Positions 8,799-18,452 are shown, counted from the first letter of the stretch. The stretch is DNA of 64,000 bases from Planctomycetota bacterium (GCA_030616775.1 JAUWWQ010000014.1:1-64000), one strand, 5' to 3'. Made by a program: numbers and translations. Notes: generated by a model not told the origin, from the sequence alone.

Positions 8799-9608
8799 TT
8801 AGAGGCCTTCCTTGTCTCTGTAAAGCGCCGTAATGATCTCCTGCACACAAGCCCGGCAGTCCGCCAACTCGCTCTCGCTGTTGACCCGTTCCTTGCAGGC
8901 CTGCCCGGCAGCGTGAAGCACCTCTCCCTCCGAAAAATGCGACCTTAGCTTCTTGTAATCCCAAATGAGTTGGTGGATGTAGTTCTCAGGCTTGCCCCAA
9001 CGTTTGCACGCCTCGAGCGGGCCTGCGTACTTGAAGTCGAAAGGGATAGCCTTTCCGGAGGGATCTTTCTGATTGACCGCCAGGTAGTCGTTGCAGAAGC
9101 GGTCCGCAAAATCTTGCACGGTTTGTCGGACCATGGAGAGCTTGTCTCCCAGGACGTAACCGGAGGTGCTGACAGACCAGGTGGAGGCGCGAAGAAGTTG
9201 AGTGGGATTTCGTTGAGGGAATACGTTCTGGATAAGCGCCAGGCGGATACTGAATGCGCAGAAGCCTTCCTTGGCCCTGATATGGCTGACATCCAGGTAC
9301 AAGTACGGGTCCCCGGGGCGCTCACGTCCTTGCTTCTCCGTAAGAACGGGAATCCCCGCCGCACGGAGGCGAAGTTCCACATCCGTCCGCAACTGGCTGG
9401 CTGACAAACCGGCCTTCTGGGCGTCCAGCTCCAAAGGATCCATCAGAAGATACACGGCGACCAGACCCTTCAGACTGTTACGTCGCGATTCCTGCACAGA
9501 CGGAGCGCCATCGGCGCCATCCTTGCCGCCATCCTTGCTGCCGCCAGCCATGACCAGCAGCATGATCGACACAGACGCAACCACACGCATCCATTTCGTC
9601 GTAGGCAT
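8799..9608 (-). CDS. Secreted protein of unknown function between the coiled-coil paralogues
   Basis: A 269-residue product starting at MPTTKW. A more upstream in-frame start exists, but the sequence before 9608 shows an AAAGGG-type ribosome-binding site, and the internal methionine leads straight into a signal-peptide-like helix (VVASVSIMLLVMAGGS). The position where a lipobox cysteine would be expected holds glycine, so it is probably not lipidated. The mature region carries six cysteines, including pairs near the C-terminus, and a predicted alpha/beta part (LRTDVELRLRAAGIPV, then YLYLDVSHI). I do not recognise the family. It is transcribed against its two neighbours, so its link to the coiled-coil proteins rests on position only. 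Confidence 0.65.
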   Translation of the reverse strand: MPTTKWMRVVASVSIMLLVMAGGSKDGGKDGADGAPSVQESRRNSLKGLVAVYLLMDPLELDAQKAGLSASQLRTDVELRLRAAGIPVLTEKQGRERPGDPYLYLDVSHIRAKEGFCAFSIRLALIQNVFPQRNPTQLLRASTWSVSTSGYVLGDKLSMVRQTVQDFADRFCNDYLAVNQKDPSGKAIPFDFKYAGPLEACKRWGKPENYIHQLIWDYKKLRSHFSEGEVLHAAGQACKERVNSESELADCRACVQEIITALYRDKEGL

Positions 9609-10221
9609 CTTCGACACCCTTTTTAGGACCAAAGAAAGCTGACTATCCGGCGGGAGAATACCAGCTTCAAGCCCGCGTGCCAAGTAGGCCGCCTGTCGCC
9701 CTCCCTACGTACGGGGTGAGTCCGGAAACGCCTGACGCTGGTCGGGAACGCCCTGCCCGGCTCCGGGCGATGGTGCCGCGGCGGCCGGGTCGCCCCGCCC
9801 GGCTGCGGCATCACGCCTCTGACGAGGCCCGGCAGGCTGGGACACACGTTCCTCGACTCCCGGAGCTGCGACGAGAGGGCGGAGTGCCATGGGCGGCTCC
9901 CCCGCAGGGCCAAGAATCGGATTCCGTGTGAGCCGTGTGTCGGAATATTGCCGGTCAGTTGCCGGACCGAGAATGTCTCTCTCGCTTCTCGCTCTTCGCC
10001 TTACGGCGGCGAAAAGATACTCGGAACCGCATCAGCAACAGCATATTTGGACGGAGAAGTGCATCAGGAAGTCCAACTGAAAAACAATACATCGAGAGCA
10101 CGCATGGACAGAATCCGTATCGTAATCTGTGTCAGGAAGGGCAAGGAGCCGCGTGTCTGGTAACCCTTGTGGCTGTCAGACTGGTTCCGTACTGCAGAAA
10201 TTGAAAAGGAGATAGACAAAC
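9609..10221. other. 610-base intergenic stretch, very GC-rich in its first half
   Basis: No gene is supported here. 9690-9900 is strongly GC-rich with many short self-complementary stretches, and all open frames in it have shadow-like Pro/Arg/Ala composition. From about 9950 base composition drops. The last 20 bases hold the AAAAGGAG ribosome-binding site (10204-10211) of the next gene. I tested the GC-rich part by eye for RNase P, tmRNA and riboswitch signatures and found none. Confidence 0.4.
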
Positions 10222-13056
10222 ATGTCCAACTGTTGTCAGAGAATGCCGGCCCCGCGGCAGCCCCTGGGGCCGGACGGATACCGAAGTGAAAAGTGTCGAG
10301 GAGCGCCTCGAACTGCGCTCGTCGCCATGAGCTTGACACTCCTCATCGGGTGTGCCAACAATCCGATTTCTCGATGGATCTCGAGTGGACAAGGTGAGCG
10401 CCACAGTGAAAGCGGCTCGATCGAGCAGAGCGATACGTACGATCAGAGCAACACCTATGATTCCGGCTACACGTCCGGCAAGAGCTACACCAACGCTCAA
10501 CCGTACACCCGTGACCAAGACAGCGGGTACGATCAGACAAGCGCGGTCGACCTGAGCAGGACATACGGTCAGACTGACAGCGTGCGCGACTACTTCACGG
10601 ACAAGGCGGGTAGGAACGACTTGCCGCAGAAGTACCTCAGCGAGGCCCGCATCGGGATGACCGAGGTTGACGTGACACTGGGCGGGGCTCGGGCCACGGA
10701 GCTTGAGCGCGACGCGACCTATCGGCGTCGCAGCGCCCAACTGTGGAACAGACGCACCGAGGCTGCGGCACGCGAAGAGACCTCACTGGCACAAATCCAG
10801 GAGCTTAGGCGCCAGCAGGAAGCCAAGCGGATGGAACTTACGGCCGAGCTGTCGTCGCGTGAGCGCCAGATTGAGACCACCGCCGAAAGGAACAAGCGGT
10901 TCGCCGAGGCGTGGGCCAGAGAGCAGCGCACGATACAGCACGAGGTGATGAGTCAGGCGGAGCGGGAGCTCAACGAGGCCAAGGCGCACATCGAGCAGCT
11001 CCGTGTCATTCGTGCCGCCACGGAAGGAGAGGCCCTCGCTGTCATCACTCAGATGCGGAGCGGTTCCCGGGCGACGCGGGCACGGGCTGATGCCAACATC
11101 ACACAGTTGCGCCAGGAGGCGCGCTCTGTCTCTGACAAGACGGCGGCACGAGTGGGAGAGTTGACCAGCCAGCTCAGCACGATTCCCCTACGGTTCCATG
11201 CCGAAGCCAGCCGGTTGGAGGCTCAGGCCACCTCCATTCAAGATGAGAGCTTCGCCAAAGGCCATGAGCTGAAAGCTCGCGCCAATGCCACCGAAGCGCA
11301 ATCCGCAGAGCACGGGTACAACCTCATGGTCTCCGTCGCGAGGACGAATCGCCAGCAGGTCGAGGCTGAGGCCGAACTCAGGAACACCGTAGCGGAGGCT
11401 GCCTACGAACGTGCGATCATAGAGGTCGACCGGATGCGCGCCGACGCCCATTTGACCCTCCAAAGTGCTCAGACACAAGCCACAAGGCAGTTTGAAGAGC
11501 TGGACGCCTGGTTCCAGCATTCGAAGACCCAGGTGGACTTGATGCGTTCGACCGCAGATCGAGATGAGAAGGTCGCCCGTGCTGAGTTCGTCAAAGTGCT
11601 GGCCAAGCATAGTGCCGACGCGGTGCGAGAGACGAATGAGCATCAGCAGGTTCTTTCCGAAGCCCAAATGAAAACCACAATTGCCGAGGTGGAATCGAAG
11701 GCCGCACAGGTCCATGAACAGATCATGAACGAGTTGGAGCACCAAACGCGGACCGGAAGCGTCGAGTTTCCAGGCAAGACCACACCTACCGATGAATCCA
11801 TGGACCTGGACGTGCCGGTGTCCGAAAAGGTCGCAGCCATCGTCCCGAACGTCGACCCAGAAGACATCGCCGCATTCCAATCCGCTCTGGCGAAGGTGCT
11901 GCACGACCGCACTTCGGCCGACGCACAGTACAGCTCCCTGGGAGCTTCCTACAACGAGCAAAAGACCAGCATAGAAGTTGAAAGAGATCAGAAAACCGCC
12001 GTCGGCAGCGAGCAGTTGAGCGTGGCCGACGCGCTGCATTTGGAAGCCGACGCCGCACTGGCCGAAGAGAAAGCCGGTATCACGGCGGAGCTGGAAGCTG
12101 GCAGGTCGGCATACGACTACGCCATGGTGGAAGCCGAGGCGTTCCGGGGGAACTCCCTCGCGGAGGTAGCCGAGCTGCGGGCGCAGGCCAAAGCCACTCT
12201 CGAGGATGGCACCGCCCGTGTCCGGGCGCTTCGTAAAGGAGCCCAAATGGTCATGGACAACGGGCAGGAAGAGGTCGATGCTATCCAGGCAAAGTTGCGT
12301 TCTACGGAAGAGCAAGGGAAAGCAGAGGCCGATCGTTTGCTCGTCGAAGCGGACAGCATCGAAAAGAGCGAAACTGCGTTGGCCGAGCAGATCGATGCGC
12401 AGCTTGCCGCAGCCGAGAAAGAGCTTGCCGCAGATCTGTCCAACCTTGATCGCCAGATCGAGAGTGGTACCACCATAGCCGGGACCAATTACAACGAAAT
12501 GCTGGCACAGGCCGAGAGTCTTGGATTCCAGGCTGAGATGGAGATCAAGCGTCTGGCTGGGCGCAACGATCTCGAGAAAGCGCTTGCCCAAGCTCAGATC
12601 GAGCGGTTCCATGACATAAACTTCATAGACGCGATCAAGGGTGACGCGGACGTGGAGCGTCGCCTGGCCACAGCGCTGGCCGACCGCTCCAGTTCGGACG
12701 CGGTCGCCGATGCCGAGCAGGTCGCGATCCAGGCGCAGGCCGACACGTTCAGCGCGGCAGCGGAAGCCCAGCGTCGCATCGCCACCATACGGGCCAACTC
12801 GGTCAAGTCGTTGTTCAATACCCGTGTCGTAGAAGTCGTCACGGACCGTGTCAAGGAGAAGGCGGACGCCCTCGTGAAAGAGTCTCGCCAGCGAGCCAAC
12901 GCCGAGACCCTCCTAGCGGAGGGCGAGGCTGCCCGCGACAAGACGAAAGAGCGGATGGCCCGGTTGGTCAAACACCAGGTATCGCTACAGCGGGCCGCCG
13001 TCAAGGATTGGGATTCTCGCCTGGCGAAGAATCCTGTGGACGGGTTCAACCCGTAG
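10222..13056 (+). CDS. Giant coiled-coil lipoprotein, paralogue B
   Basis: A 944-residue paralogue of the protein at 5814, colinear with it over the whole coiled-coil part and similar at well over half of positions by eye. A cationic N-terminus leads to LTLLIGC with the lipid-anchored cysteine near residue 44. A Tyr/Ser/Asp/Gln-rich low-complexity stretch (repeats of the Y-D-Q-S-N-T-Y-D type) replaces the 19-residue repeat of copy A. The conserved RTYGQT and YLSEARIGMTEVD blocks follow, and then coiled coil to the C-terminus. Only the tether region differs in kind, so the pair may form rods of matching length with different anchors or partners. AAAAGGAG lies 10 nt before the ATG, and a perfect hairpin follows the stop. 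The family is not recognised. Confidence 0.8.
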   Translation: MSNCCQRMPAPRQPLGPDGYRSEKCRGAPRTALVAMSLTLLIGCANNPISRWISSGQGERHSESGSIEQSDTYDQSNTYDSGYTSGKSYTNAQPYTRDQDSGYDQTSAVDLSRTYGQTDSVRDYFTDKAGRNDLPQKYLSEARIGMTEVDVTLGGARATELERDATYRRRSAQLWNRRTEAAAREETSLAQIQELRRQQEAKRMELTAELSSRERQIETTAERNKRFAEAWAREQRTIQHEVMSQAERELNEAKAHIEQLRVIRAATEGEALAVITQMRSGSRATRARADANITQLRQEARSVSDKTAARVGELTSQLSTIPLRFHAEASRLEAQATSIQDESFAKGHELKARANATEAQSAEHGYNLMVSVARTNRQQVEAEAELRNTVAEAAYERAIIEVDRMRADAHLTLQSAQTQATRQFEELDAWFQHSKTQVDLMRSTADRDEKVARAEFVKVLAKHSADAVRETNEHQQVLSEAQMKTTIAEVESKAAQVHEQIMNELEHQTRTGSVEFPGKTTPTDESMDLDVPVSEKVAAIVPNVDPEDIAAFQSALAKVLHDRTSADAQYSSLGASYNEQKTSIEVERDQKTAVGSEQLSVADALHLEADAALAEEKAGITAELEAGRSAYDYAMVEAEAFRGNSLAEVAELRAQAKATLEDGTARVRALRKGAQMVMDNGQEEVDAIQAKLRSTEEQGKAEADRLLVEADSIEKSETALAEQIDAQLAAAEKELAADLSNLDRQIESGTTIAGTNYNEMLAQAESLGFQAEMEIKRLAGRNDLEKALAQAQIERFHDINFIDAIKGDADVERRLATALADRSSSDAVADAEQVAIQAQADTFSAAAEAQRRIATIRANSVKSLFNTRVVEVVTDRVKEKADALVKESRQRANAETLLAEGEAARDKTKERMARLVKHQVSLQRAAVKDWDSRLAKNPVDGFNP

Positions 13057-13069
13057 TGATCGAACGACC

Positions 13070-13102
13070 GACACGGCCCGCCGGTTCTCGGCGGGCCGTG
13101 TC
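13070..13102 (+). terminator. Hairpin after coiled-coil paralogue B
   Basis: GACACGGCCCGCCG (13070-13083) pairs perfectly with CGGCGGGCCGTGTC (13089-13102) around a 5-nt loop, 14 nt after the stop. The core GGCCCGCCG is shared with the hairpin after paralogue A, so gene and hairpin were probably duplicated together. No T run follows. Confidence 0.7.
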
Positions 13103-13139
13103 GATCTCTATTCCAACGTCTTCATCTTCTCCCCTCACT

Positions 13140-13286
13140 TCACTTGATGGTCTTTCGGACCCAAACCGTGAAGGGCCGGTTGTCATTGTCTAATGCGGAA
13201 CCTGTCCAGGTCGTTGAATCCGCCGCCGTCACCATAGCCGGGAGCCCAATCGAGCGCCGTCCGCCAACAAGCATCAAACCGATCAT
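13140..13286 (-). CDS. Possible 48-residue small protein
   Basis: The ATG at 13286 on the minus strand is preceded by AGGAGG at a spacing of about 8 nt, the best ribosome-binding site in this intergenic region. The product begins MIGLMLVGGRR and ends with a polar tail, NRPFTVWVRKTIK. There is no recognisable domain. It could be a real small exported or membrane-associated protein, or the tail of a decayed gene, since the frame stays open well upstream of this start. Confidence 0.35.
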   Translation of the reverse strand: MIGLMLVGGRRSIGLPAMVTAADSTTWTGSALDNDNRPFTVWVRKTIK

Positions 13287-13526
13287 CGTTGAGCCCTCCT
13301 GTTTTGCGCGGGTAAGACACCCGTGGCCCTTTCGACCGCGAGTACCCGCTGACATGCACCCAGTCCCAGATACGATGCCACGTGTGGTAGTACGTTTTCG
13401 CACCTCCTCATCAACCGTATCTGTTGCGAGACATTCCGCCAAACTGTGAATAAAGGCACATTGTAACGCTTTGACGTGGTTTCCGCAAGGCTTTCCCGGC
13501 GCGCCGGGACGAGGACGTCCATGTGT

Positions 13527-13545
13527 GCTTAAGCCCGCGGCTCGG
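13527..13545. repeat. Half copy of a dispersed GC-rich palindrome
   Basis: GCTTAAGCCCGCGGCTCGG is the right half of the same palindrome family seen at 14781, 39301 and 54264. Only one arm is present here, downstream of thiG. Confidence 0.6.
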
Positions 13546-13592
13546 TAGAAGGGCGATTGGCATTCACAAGCCAGACCTGGAATTGCAGGGTG

Positions 13593-14429
13593 TCAAACGC
13601 GGCGAGCCGATGGCGTGATTACGCCCTCGGTCGGCGACGAGGCGGTTGCGTAGAGTTTCCGTGGTATTCGCCCCGAGAGGAACGCGAGTCTCCCGGCCTG
13701 GATGGCATGGGCCATCGCGCGGGCCATCTGGACCGGCTCTTTAGCCCCGGCGATGCCCGTATTGAGCAAAACGCCGTCCGCGCCGAGCTCCATCGCGATG
13801 GTCACGTCGGAGGCCGTCCCGACGCCGGCATCGACGATCACGGGATAGTCCGGGTCGTCCTCCTTGAGGTATTCGAGGCATAGCTGGATGTTGTTGGGGT
13901 TCAGGACACCCTGGCCGCTGCCGATGGGCGAGCCGAGCGGCATGACGCTGGTGGCACCTGCGTCCTTGAGCCGCCTCGCCACAATTGGATCGTCATTGGC
14001 ATAGGCGAGCACCTCAAATCCGGCATCTACGAGCTCCTTGGTGGCCTCCAGCGTCCCGACCGGGTCGGGCAGAAGCGTCTTCTTGTCGGCCAGCACCTCG
14101 ATCTTGACCCACTTCGCACCGGGATTGTCCAGCCCCTCGAGCAGCTCCCGGCTGAGCTTGGCAGAGCGGACCGCGTCCCTGGCGGTGAAACAGCCGGCTG
14201 TGTTGGGTAGGACGGCATAGCGACTCAGGTCCAGGTGGTCGAGGATGTTGTCCGGCTTGGTGCCGCCCTCGGACGCGAGCACGTCCCGGCGTACCGCAAC
14301 CGTAACGACCTCACATTCGGAGGCGGCCAGTGCTGCCTCCATAACGTCGTAGCTGCTGTACTTGCCCGTGCCCACCAACAGGCGAGAGGTGAACTCGAAC
14401 GAGCCGACGCGGTAGCGATCCGAGGACAT
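13593..14429 (-). CDS. thiG: Thiazole synthase ThiG
   Basis: Forms the thiazole phosphate of thiamin from deoxyxylulose phosphate, dehydroglycine and the sulfur carried by ThiS. At 278 residues it is slightly longer than the usual 255-270. Family blocks in order are [10 protein letters not shown] near the N-terminus, [14 protein letters not shown], the WVKIEV segment with the Schiff-base lysine, [13 protein letters not shown], and [12 protein letters not shown]. The C-terminus is a short extension rich in Ser and Arg. Its ATG overlaps the thiS stop by one base (TAATG), so the two are translationally coupled. A cytosolic enzyme. The family match is secure. Confidence 0.95.
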   Translation of the reverse strand: MSSDRYRVGSFEFTSRLLVGTGKYSSYDVMEAALAASECEVVTVAVRRDVLASEGGTKPDNILDHLDLSRYAVLPNTAGCFTARDAVRSAKLSRELLEGLDNPGAKWVKIEVLADKKTLLPDPVGTLEATKELVDAGFEVLAYANDDPIVARRLKDAGATSVMPLGSPIGSGQGVLNPNNIQLCLEYLKEDDPDYPVIVDAGVGTASDVTIAMELGADGVLLNTGIAGAKEPVQMARAMAHAIQAGRLAFLSGRIPRKLYATASSPTEGVITPSARRV

Positions 14430-14656
14430 TATCCACCTCCCACGAATGTGACGATCTCGATCCGATCCCCGTCGCGGATCATCCTCTCGGCGAACGTCTT
14501 TCGCGGGACGAGGTCCTCGTTGATCTCCACAGCCACGCGAATCGGTTCGATTTTGCGGCGCGCAAGTAGATCGGCCACGGACATGTCACCGTCGAGGGTT
14601 TCCACTTTACTGTTGATGGTGACCTGCATTGTCTGCTGCTGGGCTGGCCGACACAT
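14429..14656 (-). CDS. thiS: Sulfur carrier protein ThiS
   Basis: Small ubiquitin-fold protein whose C-terminal Gly-Gly is thiocarboxylated to give sulfur to ThiG. The core [32 protein letters not shown] and [10 protein letters not shown] matches the family end to end. It ends in three glycines rather than the usual two, so the last Gly may be trimmed or tolerated. The start is ambiguous. The ATG at 14656 has GGGGAG 5 nt upstream, while the ATG at 14629 begins exactly where family members begin but has no clear ribosome-binding site. No TPP riboswitch was seen upstream. It is followed directly by thiG; no other thi gene is in the window. Confidence 0.9.
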   Translation of the reverse strand: MCRPAQQQTMQVTINSKVETLDGDMSVADLLARRKIEPIRVAVEINEDLVPRKTFAERMIRDGDRIEIVTFVGGG

Positions 14657-14780
14657 GCCCACTCCCCAGGCACGGGATTATAGATGGCCCGTGGGTAGAG
14701 TTCAATCGGTTCGCCGGACGAAGGGTCGTGGTTGAGCCCTGGTACTGTGTTTCATGGGTAGAGCAACGACCATCCCGCCC

Positions 14781-14833
14781 CGAGCCGCGGGCTTTAGCCC
14801 GCGCGGACGTCCGCGCAGGCTAAAACCTACGGA
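14781..14833. repeat. Dispersed GC-rich palindrome, paired (BIME-like) copy
   Basis: GCGGGCT/AGCCCGC forms a hairpin at 14787-14802, a perfect palindrome GCGCGGACGTCCGCGC follows (14801-14816), and an inverted, slightly diverged second arm (AGGCTAAAACCTACGG) closes the element. Two head-to-head REP-like units are therefore present between rbsC and thiS. Related copies lie at 13527, 39301-39384 and 54264. Confidence 0.75.
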
Positions 14834-14900
14834 TCAGATAGTCGCAAAACTTGTGAAACACGGTACTGGATTCCGGCTCCTTGTCGATGGGCAGTGCGTG

Positions 14901-15950
14901 CTACTGCCGTCCCAGGCGCCGCAGGGCGGCATCCAACAATGCCGCGAGCAGAATTACTAATCCCAGTACGACCTTCTGCCAGAAGTGCTCAACATGGAGC
15001 AGGTTGAGGCTGTTGTTGAGCACACCGATGATCAGCGCTCCGATCAACGTCCCCCAGATGGTGCCCCGGCCGCCAAAGAGGCTTGTACCTCCGACGACCA
15101 CGGCGGCAATGACGTTCAGCTCCCACATTTCGCCGACCTTCGGATCCCCGGCCATGAGCTTGGCGTCTTGCATGACGCCGACAATCCCACAGAGCGCGCC
15201 GGTCAGCACGTAGACAATCAGTCTGGTGCGGGCCACGCGGATTCCGGCGAGCCGGGCGGCTTCTTCGTTGCTGCCGACGGCAATGACGCCTCGGCCGAAA
15301 ATGGTGCGGGAGAGCAATATCTGAAAGCAAACGAAACCGAGCAGCATGATCAGCACGGGGACCGGAAGGACCTTGCCCAGCACACTCTCGAGCACGAACC
15401 CGCGGCCAAGCAAGATCAGGCCGGGAGGCAGCTCATAGACCGTCTGACCCGAACATGCGATGAACGCAAATCCTCGGGCGATCAGCATGGCGGCCAGTGT
15501 CACAATGAATGGCGGGACCGAAAAGCGCGTGATCACAGATCCGGAGATGGTGCCGGAAAGTGCTCCCACCCCACACCCGGTCAGCAGCCCGGCGAGGATG
15601 CACACGGGTGCGGCCCAGTCCAACGTAGCCTGCATCACCACGGCCGCCACCACACCGGTCAAGGCCACCAGCGATCCAACCGAAAGATCAATCCCGCCGG
15701 TCACGATCACCAGCGTCATTCCGAAGGCGATCAAGGCCTCGAACGAGATCTGGCGGGCAACGTTGATCAGATTCTTGGGACCGGCAAAGTCGCCGTCGGT
15801 CAGAATCGTCACTGCAACAACCAACAGGGCCAGCACCACGAGCATGCGCAGGCGCACGACCCAGTGCATAACTGCAAGGGCTCGGGCGGCCGCTCGGCGA
15901 TCAGAGGAAGCGGAAGCGGCTCTTGCGGTTTGTTGATGTGTTTTGCTCAC
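14901..15950 (-). CDS. Ribose/sugar ABC transporter permease, RbsC type
   Basis: Inner-membrane channel of a CUT2-family sugar importer. It has 349 residues from the GTG at 15950, which overlaps the TGA of the upstream ATPase gene (GTGA). After a polar Ala/Arg/Ser-rich N-terminus of about 40 residues come eight to ten hydrophobic helices. The signature [17 protein letters not shown] lies after the second helix, and the EEAARLAGI loop contacts the ATPase. [18 protein letters not shown] and a final helix pair complete the family pattern. The order rbsB-rbsA-rbsC with 4-base overlaps makes one operon. The transported sugar cannot be told from sequence; ribose, xylose or an inositol-like compound are all possible. 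Confidence 0.9.
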   Translation of the reverse strand: MSKTHQQTARAASASSDRRAAARALAVMHWVVRLRMLVVLALLVVAVTILTDGDFAGPKNLINVARQISFEALIAFGMTLVIVTGGIDLSVGSLVALTGVVAAVVMQATLDWAAPVCILAGLLTGCGVGALSGTISGSVITRFSVPPFIVTLAAMLIARGFAFIACSGQTVYELPPGLILLGRGFVLESVLGKVLPVPVLIMLLGFVCFQILLSRTIFGRGVIAVGSNEEAARLAGIRVARTRLIVYVLTGALCGIVGVMQDAKLMAGDPKVGEMWELNVIAAVVVGGTSLFGGRGTIWGTLIGALIIGVLNNSLNLLHVEHFWQKVVLGLVILLAALLDAALRRLGRQ

Positions 15951-17460
15951 CGCTGGGCCTCCTCCCCGGATGCTAAGCGCATGATCTGCTCCTGGGTGAC
16001 TTGGCGCCTGCGGTTGTCCAGGATGCCGGTCAGCCGCCCTTGGTGCATGACACCGATGCGATCTGCCATCCCGATCACTTCGGGCAGTTCGGAGGAAATC
16101 ACACCACAGCCACGCCCTCTCCCGCCAAGCGGTTGATAAGCGTATGGATTTCATATTTGGCGCCCACGTCGATACCACGAGTGGGTTCGTCGAAGAAGAT
16201 GGCCCGGTGCGGTAGGGACATCCACCGTGCAAGCAAAACCTTCTGCTGGTTTCCTCCGCTGAGCGTAGCGATGAGCGATTCCGTGCCGACCGCCTTGATC
16301 TTAAGGTCGGTCATCAGGTTCCGTGCGAGGCTGCGTTCCCGGCCAATGTGAAGAAAGCCCGCCACCGCGGCAGCTTTTCGATGGGCCAGGGTGACGTTCT
16401 CCCGCAGGGTCCGCTCGAGCAGCAGACCTTCCTGTTTGCGATCTTCGGGCAGCATGGCCATACCCGCGGCGATCGCCTGGTATGGTTGAGCGAAGGGCCC
16501 GATCCGGTCGCAGACCGCCACGGTACCACCGGTGGCCCGGACCGCACCGAACGCGGTCTTGGCGATGGAAGTCCGTCCCGAGCCCACCAGCCCGGTCAAT
16601 GCGAACACTTCGCCGGCGCGAACCTCGAAGCTCACATTGGCGAAACGCCGGCGAGCTGAGAGTTTGCTGATCCGCAGCACCACGTCCCCAATGGGACACA
16701 AGCGGGTGGGAAATTCGTCTTTGAGTTCTCGCCCGACCATATCGGTGATCAACTGGCTGCGGCTGACCACTTGGATCGGCCTGGTCGAGATATGCCGCCC
16801 GTCGCGAAGCACGGTTACGACGTCCGCGATGTCGAATATCTCGTCAAGCCGGTGAGAGATGTAGATCACGCTCACCCCGCGCCGTTTCAAGTCCCGAACC
16901 AGCGTAAACAGGGCTTGAAGCTCATGAGAGGTCAGCACGGCGGATGGCTCATCGAGGATCAGGATGCGGGCATCAAGCGACAGGGCCTTGGCGATTTCCA
17001 CCATTTGTTGCTGTGCCACCATCAAGGCACCAACCGAACGCCGCACCGGCAGTTCGATGCCCAGCGTCGCCAGCAGATTGGATGCTTTCTGATGAAGGCT
17101 CGTGAAATCAACCCAGCCTGTTCGTCGCGTTCTTGGCCAGCGCCCCAGGAATATGTTCTCACTGACGCACAAGTCGGGGGCCAGAGTAAAGTCCTGATAC
17201 ACGATGGCGATGCCGTGATGCTGGGCGGAGCGTGCGTCGGTGATGTCTGCCGGCCGTCCGTCCAACTCGATCGTTCCGGCGTCAGCCATAACCGCACCGG
17301 AGAGAATCTTCACCAGCGTGCTTTTGCCGGCGCCGTTTTCCCCAACGATCGCATGAATGGCGGCCGGAGCCACTTCCAGGCTGACATCATCAAGGGCCAG
17401 CACGCCCGGGAAGGCCTTGCGGACCCGATCGCAACGCAGGCGCGGCGGGGCGACGCTCAT
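15947..17460 (-). pseudogene. Sugar ABC transporter ATPase, RbsA type, with a frameshift
   Basis: Two-domain CUT2 ATPase. The first domain has GENGAGKST, the signature-region block VAQQQMVEIAKAL and Walker B ILILDEPSAVL. The second has the usual degenerate Walker A GLVGSGRT, SGGNQQKVLLARW and FFDEPTRGIDVG. The frame stops at a TGA at 16099-16101 right after GEGVAVV. If one base is restored there, the family continuation [19 protein letters not shown] through to [10 protein letters not shown] appears in another frame and ends at a TGA (15947-15949) overlapping the rbsC start. A single-base deletion is therefore certain at sequence level, and the last 50 or so residues are lost or need frameshifting. 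It could equally be an assembly error. It overlaps the rbsB stop by 4 bases. Confidence 0.85.
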
Positions 17461-18452
17461 CCCGACTCCCGGGTGAACGTGCCGACTTCGACTGGAATGA
17501 CAGCCGGTGGGGACTGGCCGGCAAAGGCGTCGTGAATCGCGCCGATGGTGAGCCGGCCGATGCGGCGAGGATGTTGGATCACGTCTCCGTAGATCGCACC
17601 GGTCTTGATCTTCTCACGAGCCTCGGATGTTGCGTCGTAGCCGACGATGCTGATCTGCTCGAGCTTCCCCGCCGCCTCGACGGCAGCCAGCGCCCCCAAG
17701 GCGGTGTCGTCGTTAATGGCGAACAGGCCGCTGAGGTCTGCGTGTGATTGCAGCAGGTCCTCCATGACCCTGGCGGCCCTGTCGCGTTTACCGCCGGCCG
17801 AGAGTTCCGCGACGATTTCAATATCGGGATACTCGGCGAGCTTCTCCTTGAATCCCGCAACACGATCCATCACGCTGGCAACCTCGGGGTGGGAGAGGAT
17901 GGTCACCTTTCCCTTCTCTCCGAGCGCCTCGGCGAGCAGTTCGGCGGCCTTGCGCCCACCTTGTTTGTTGTCGGATGCAATGTGGGTCACGACCTTGCCC
18001 AGGGGCGATCTGCTGGCAATGTCGGCGGTGAAGACGGGAATCCCGGCATGGTTGGCTTCCACGATGCCGGCTCCCACGCTTCGCGAATCGCACGGGCAGA
18101 TCACGATCGCATCCACCTGCTGCACTATAAACTGGTCAATCTGGTCGGCCTGTCGAGACGGGTCGTGCTCGGCCGTCGTGATGAGCAGTTCGTAGCCGTG
18201 CCGGTCAGCTTCCTCCTGCAGACCGGCCCGCAGGTCCTGATAGAACTGGTGCTGTACGGTGAGTAGGGTGACGCCGATACGTTTCGCATGTGGCTCCGCC
18301 TCCGCCGCTGCGGGCTCTGTACCTGTCGGCTCCGAGCGTTTACAGCCGGCCGTGGTCAGAAAGGCCAGAACCACCACTGTCAGCCAGCGTGTCGCCGCCG
18401 CGCCGGTCGAAGTTGACACTCTCCCTCGCCTGGATGTCTTGGTCATCAACAT
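17457..18452 (-). CDS. Sugar-binding lipoprotein, RbsB type
   Basis: Extracytoplasmic substrate receptor of the CUT2 importer encoded just downstream. A signal peptide ends in FLTTAGC (cysteine at residue 37), so it is membrane-tethered, as is common where the binding protein is not freely periplasmic. The mature part has the two-lobe periplasmic-binding pattern: IGVTLLTVQHQFYQDLRAGL, VDAIVICPCDS, IPVFTADIAS, VVTHIASDNKQGG, and FAINDDTALGALAA. The start at 18452 is chosen because GGAG lies 6 nt upstream and it begins right before the signal peptide. A stop-start ATGA overlap couples it to the ATPase gene. Confidence 0.9.
   Translation of the reverse strand: MLMTKTSRRGRVSTSTGAAATRWLTVVVLAFLTTAGCKRSEPTGTEPAAAEAEPHAKRIGVTLLTVQHQFYQDLRAGLQEEADRHGYELLITTAEHDPSRQADQIDQFIVQQVDAIVICPCDSRSVGAGIVEANHAGIPVFTADIASRSPLGKVVTHIASDNKQGGRKAAELLAEALGEKGKVTILSHPEVASVMDRVAGFKEKLAEYPDIEIVAELSAGGKRDRAARVMEDLLQSHADLSGLFAINDDTALGALAAVEAAGKLEQISIVGYDATSEAREKIKTGAIYGDVIQHPRRIGRLTIGAIHDAFAGQSPPAVIPVEVGTFTRESG

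Noticed and set aside
9690-9960. Structured RNA (RNase P, tmRNA, group II intron domain) in the GC-rich intergenic stretch
   Set aside because: No conserved core of any of these RNAs could be found. Self-complementarity is what high GC alone would give.
14640-14900. TPP riboswitch upstream of thiS-thiG
   Set aside because: The conserved CTGAGA and ACC-TGATC-type blocks are missing. The structure present is the dispersed palindrome.
15951-16232. Longer RbsC with 94 extra N-terminal residues
   Set aside because: This stretch encodes the end of the RbsA ATPase in another frame. The GTG at 15950 overlaps the RbsA stop as expected for this operon.
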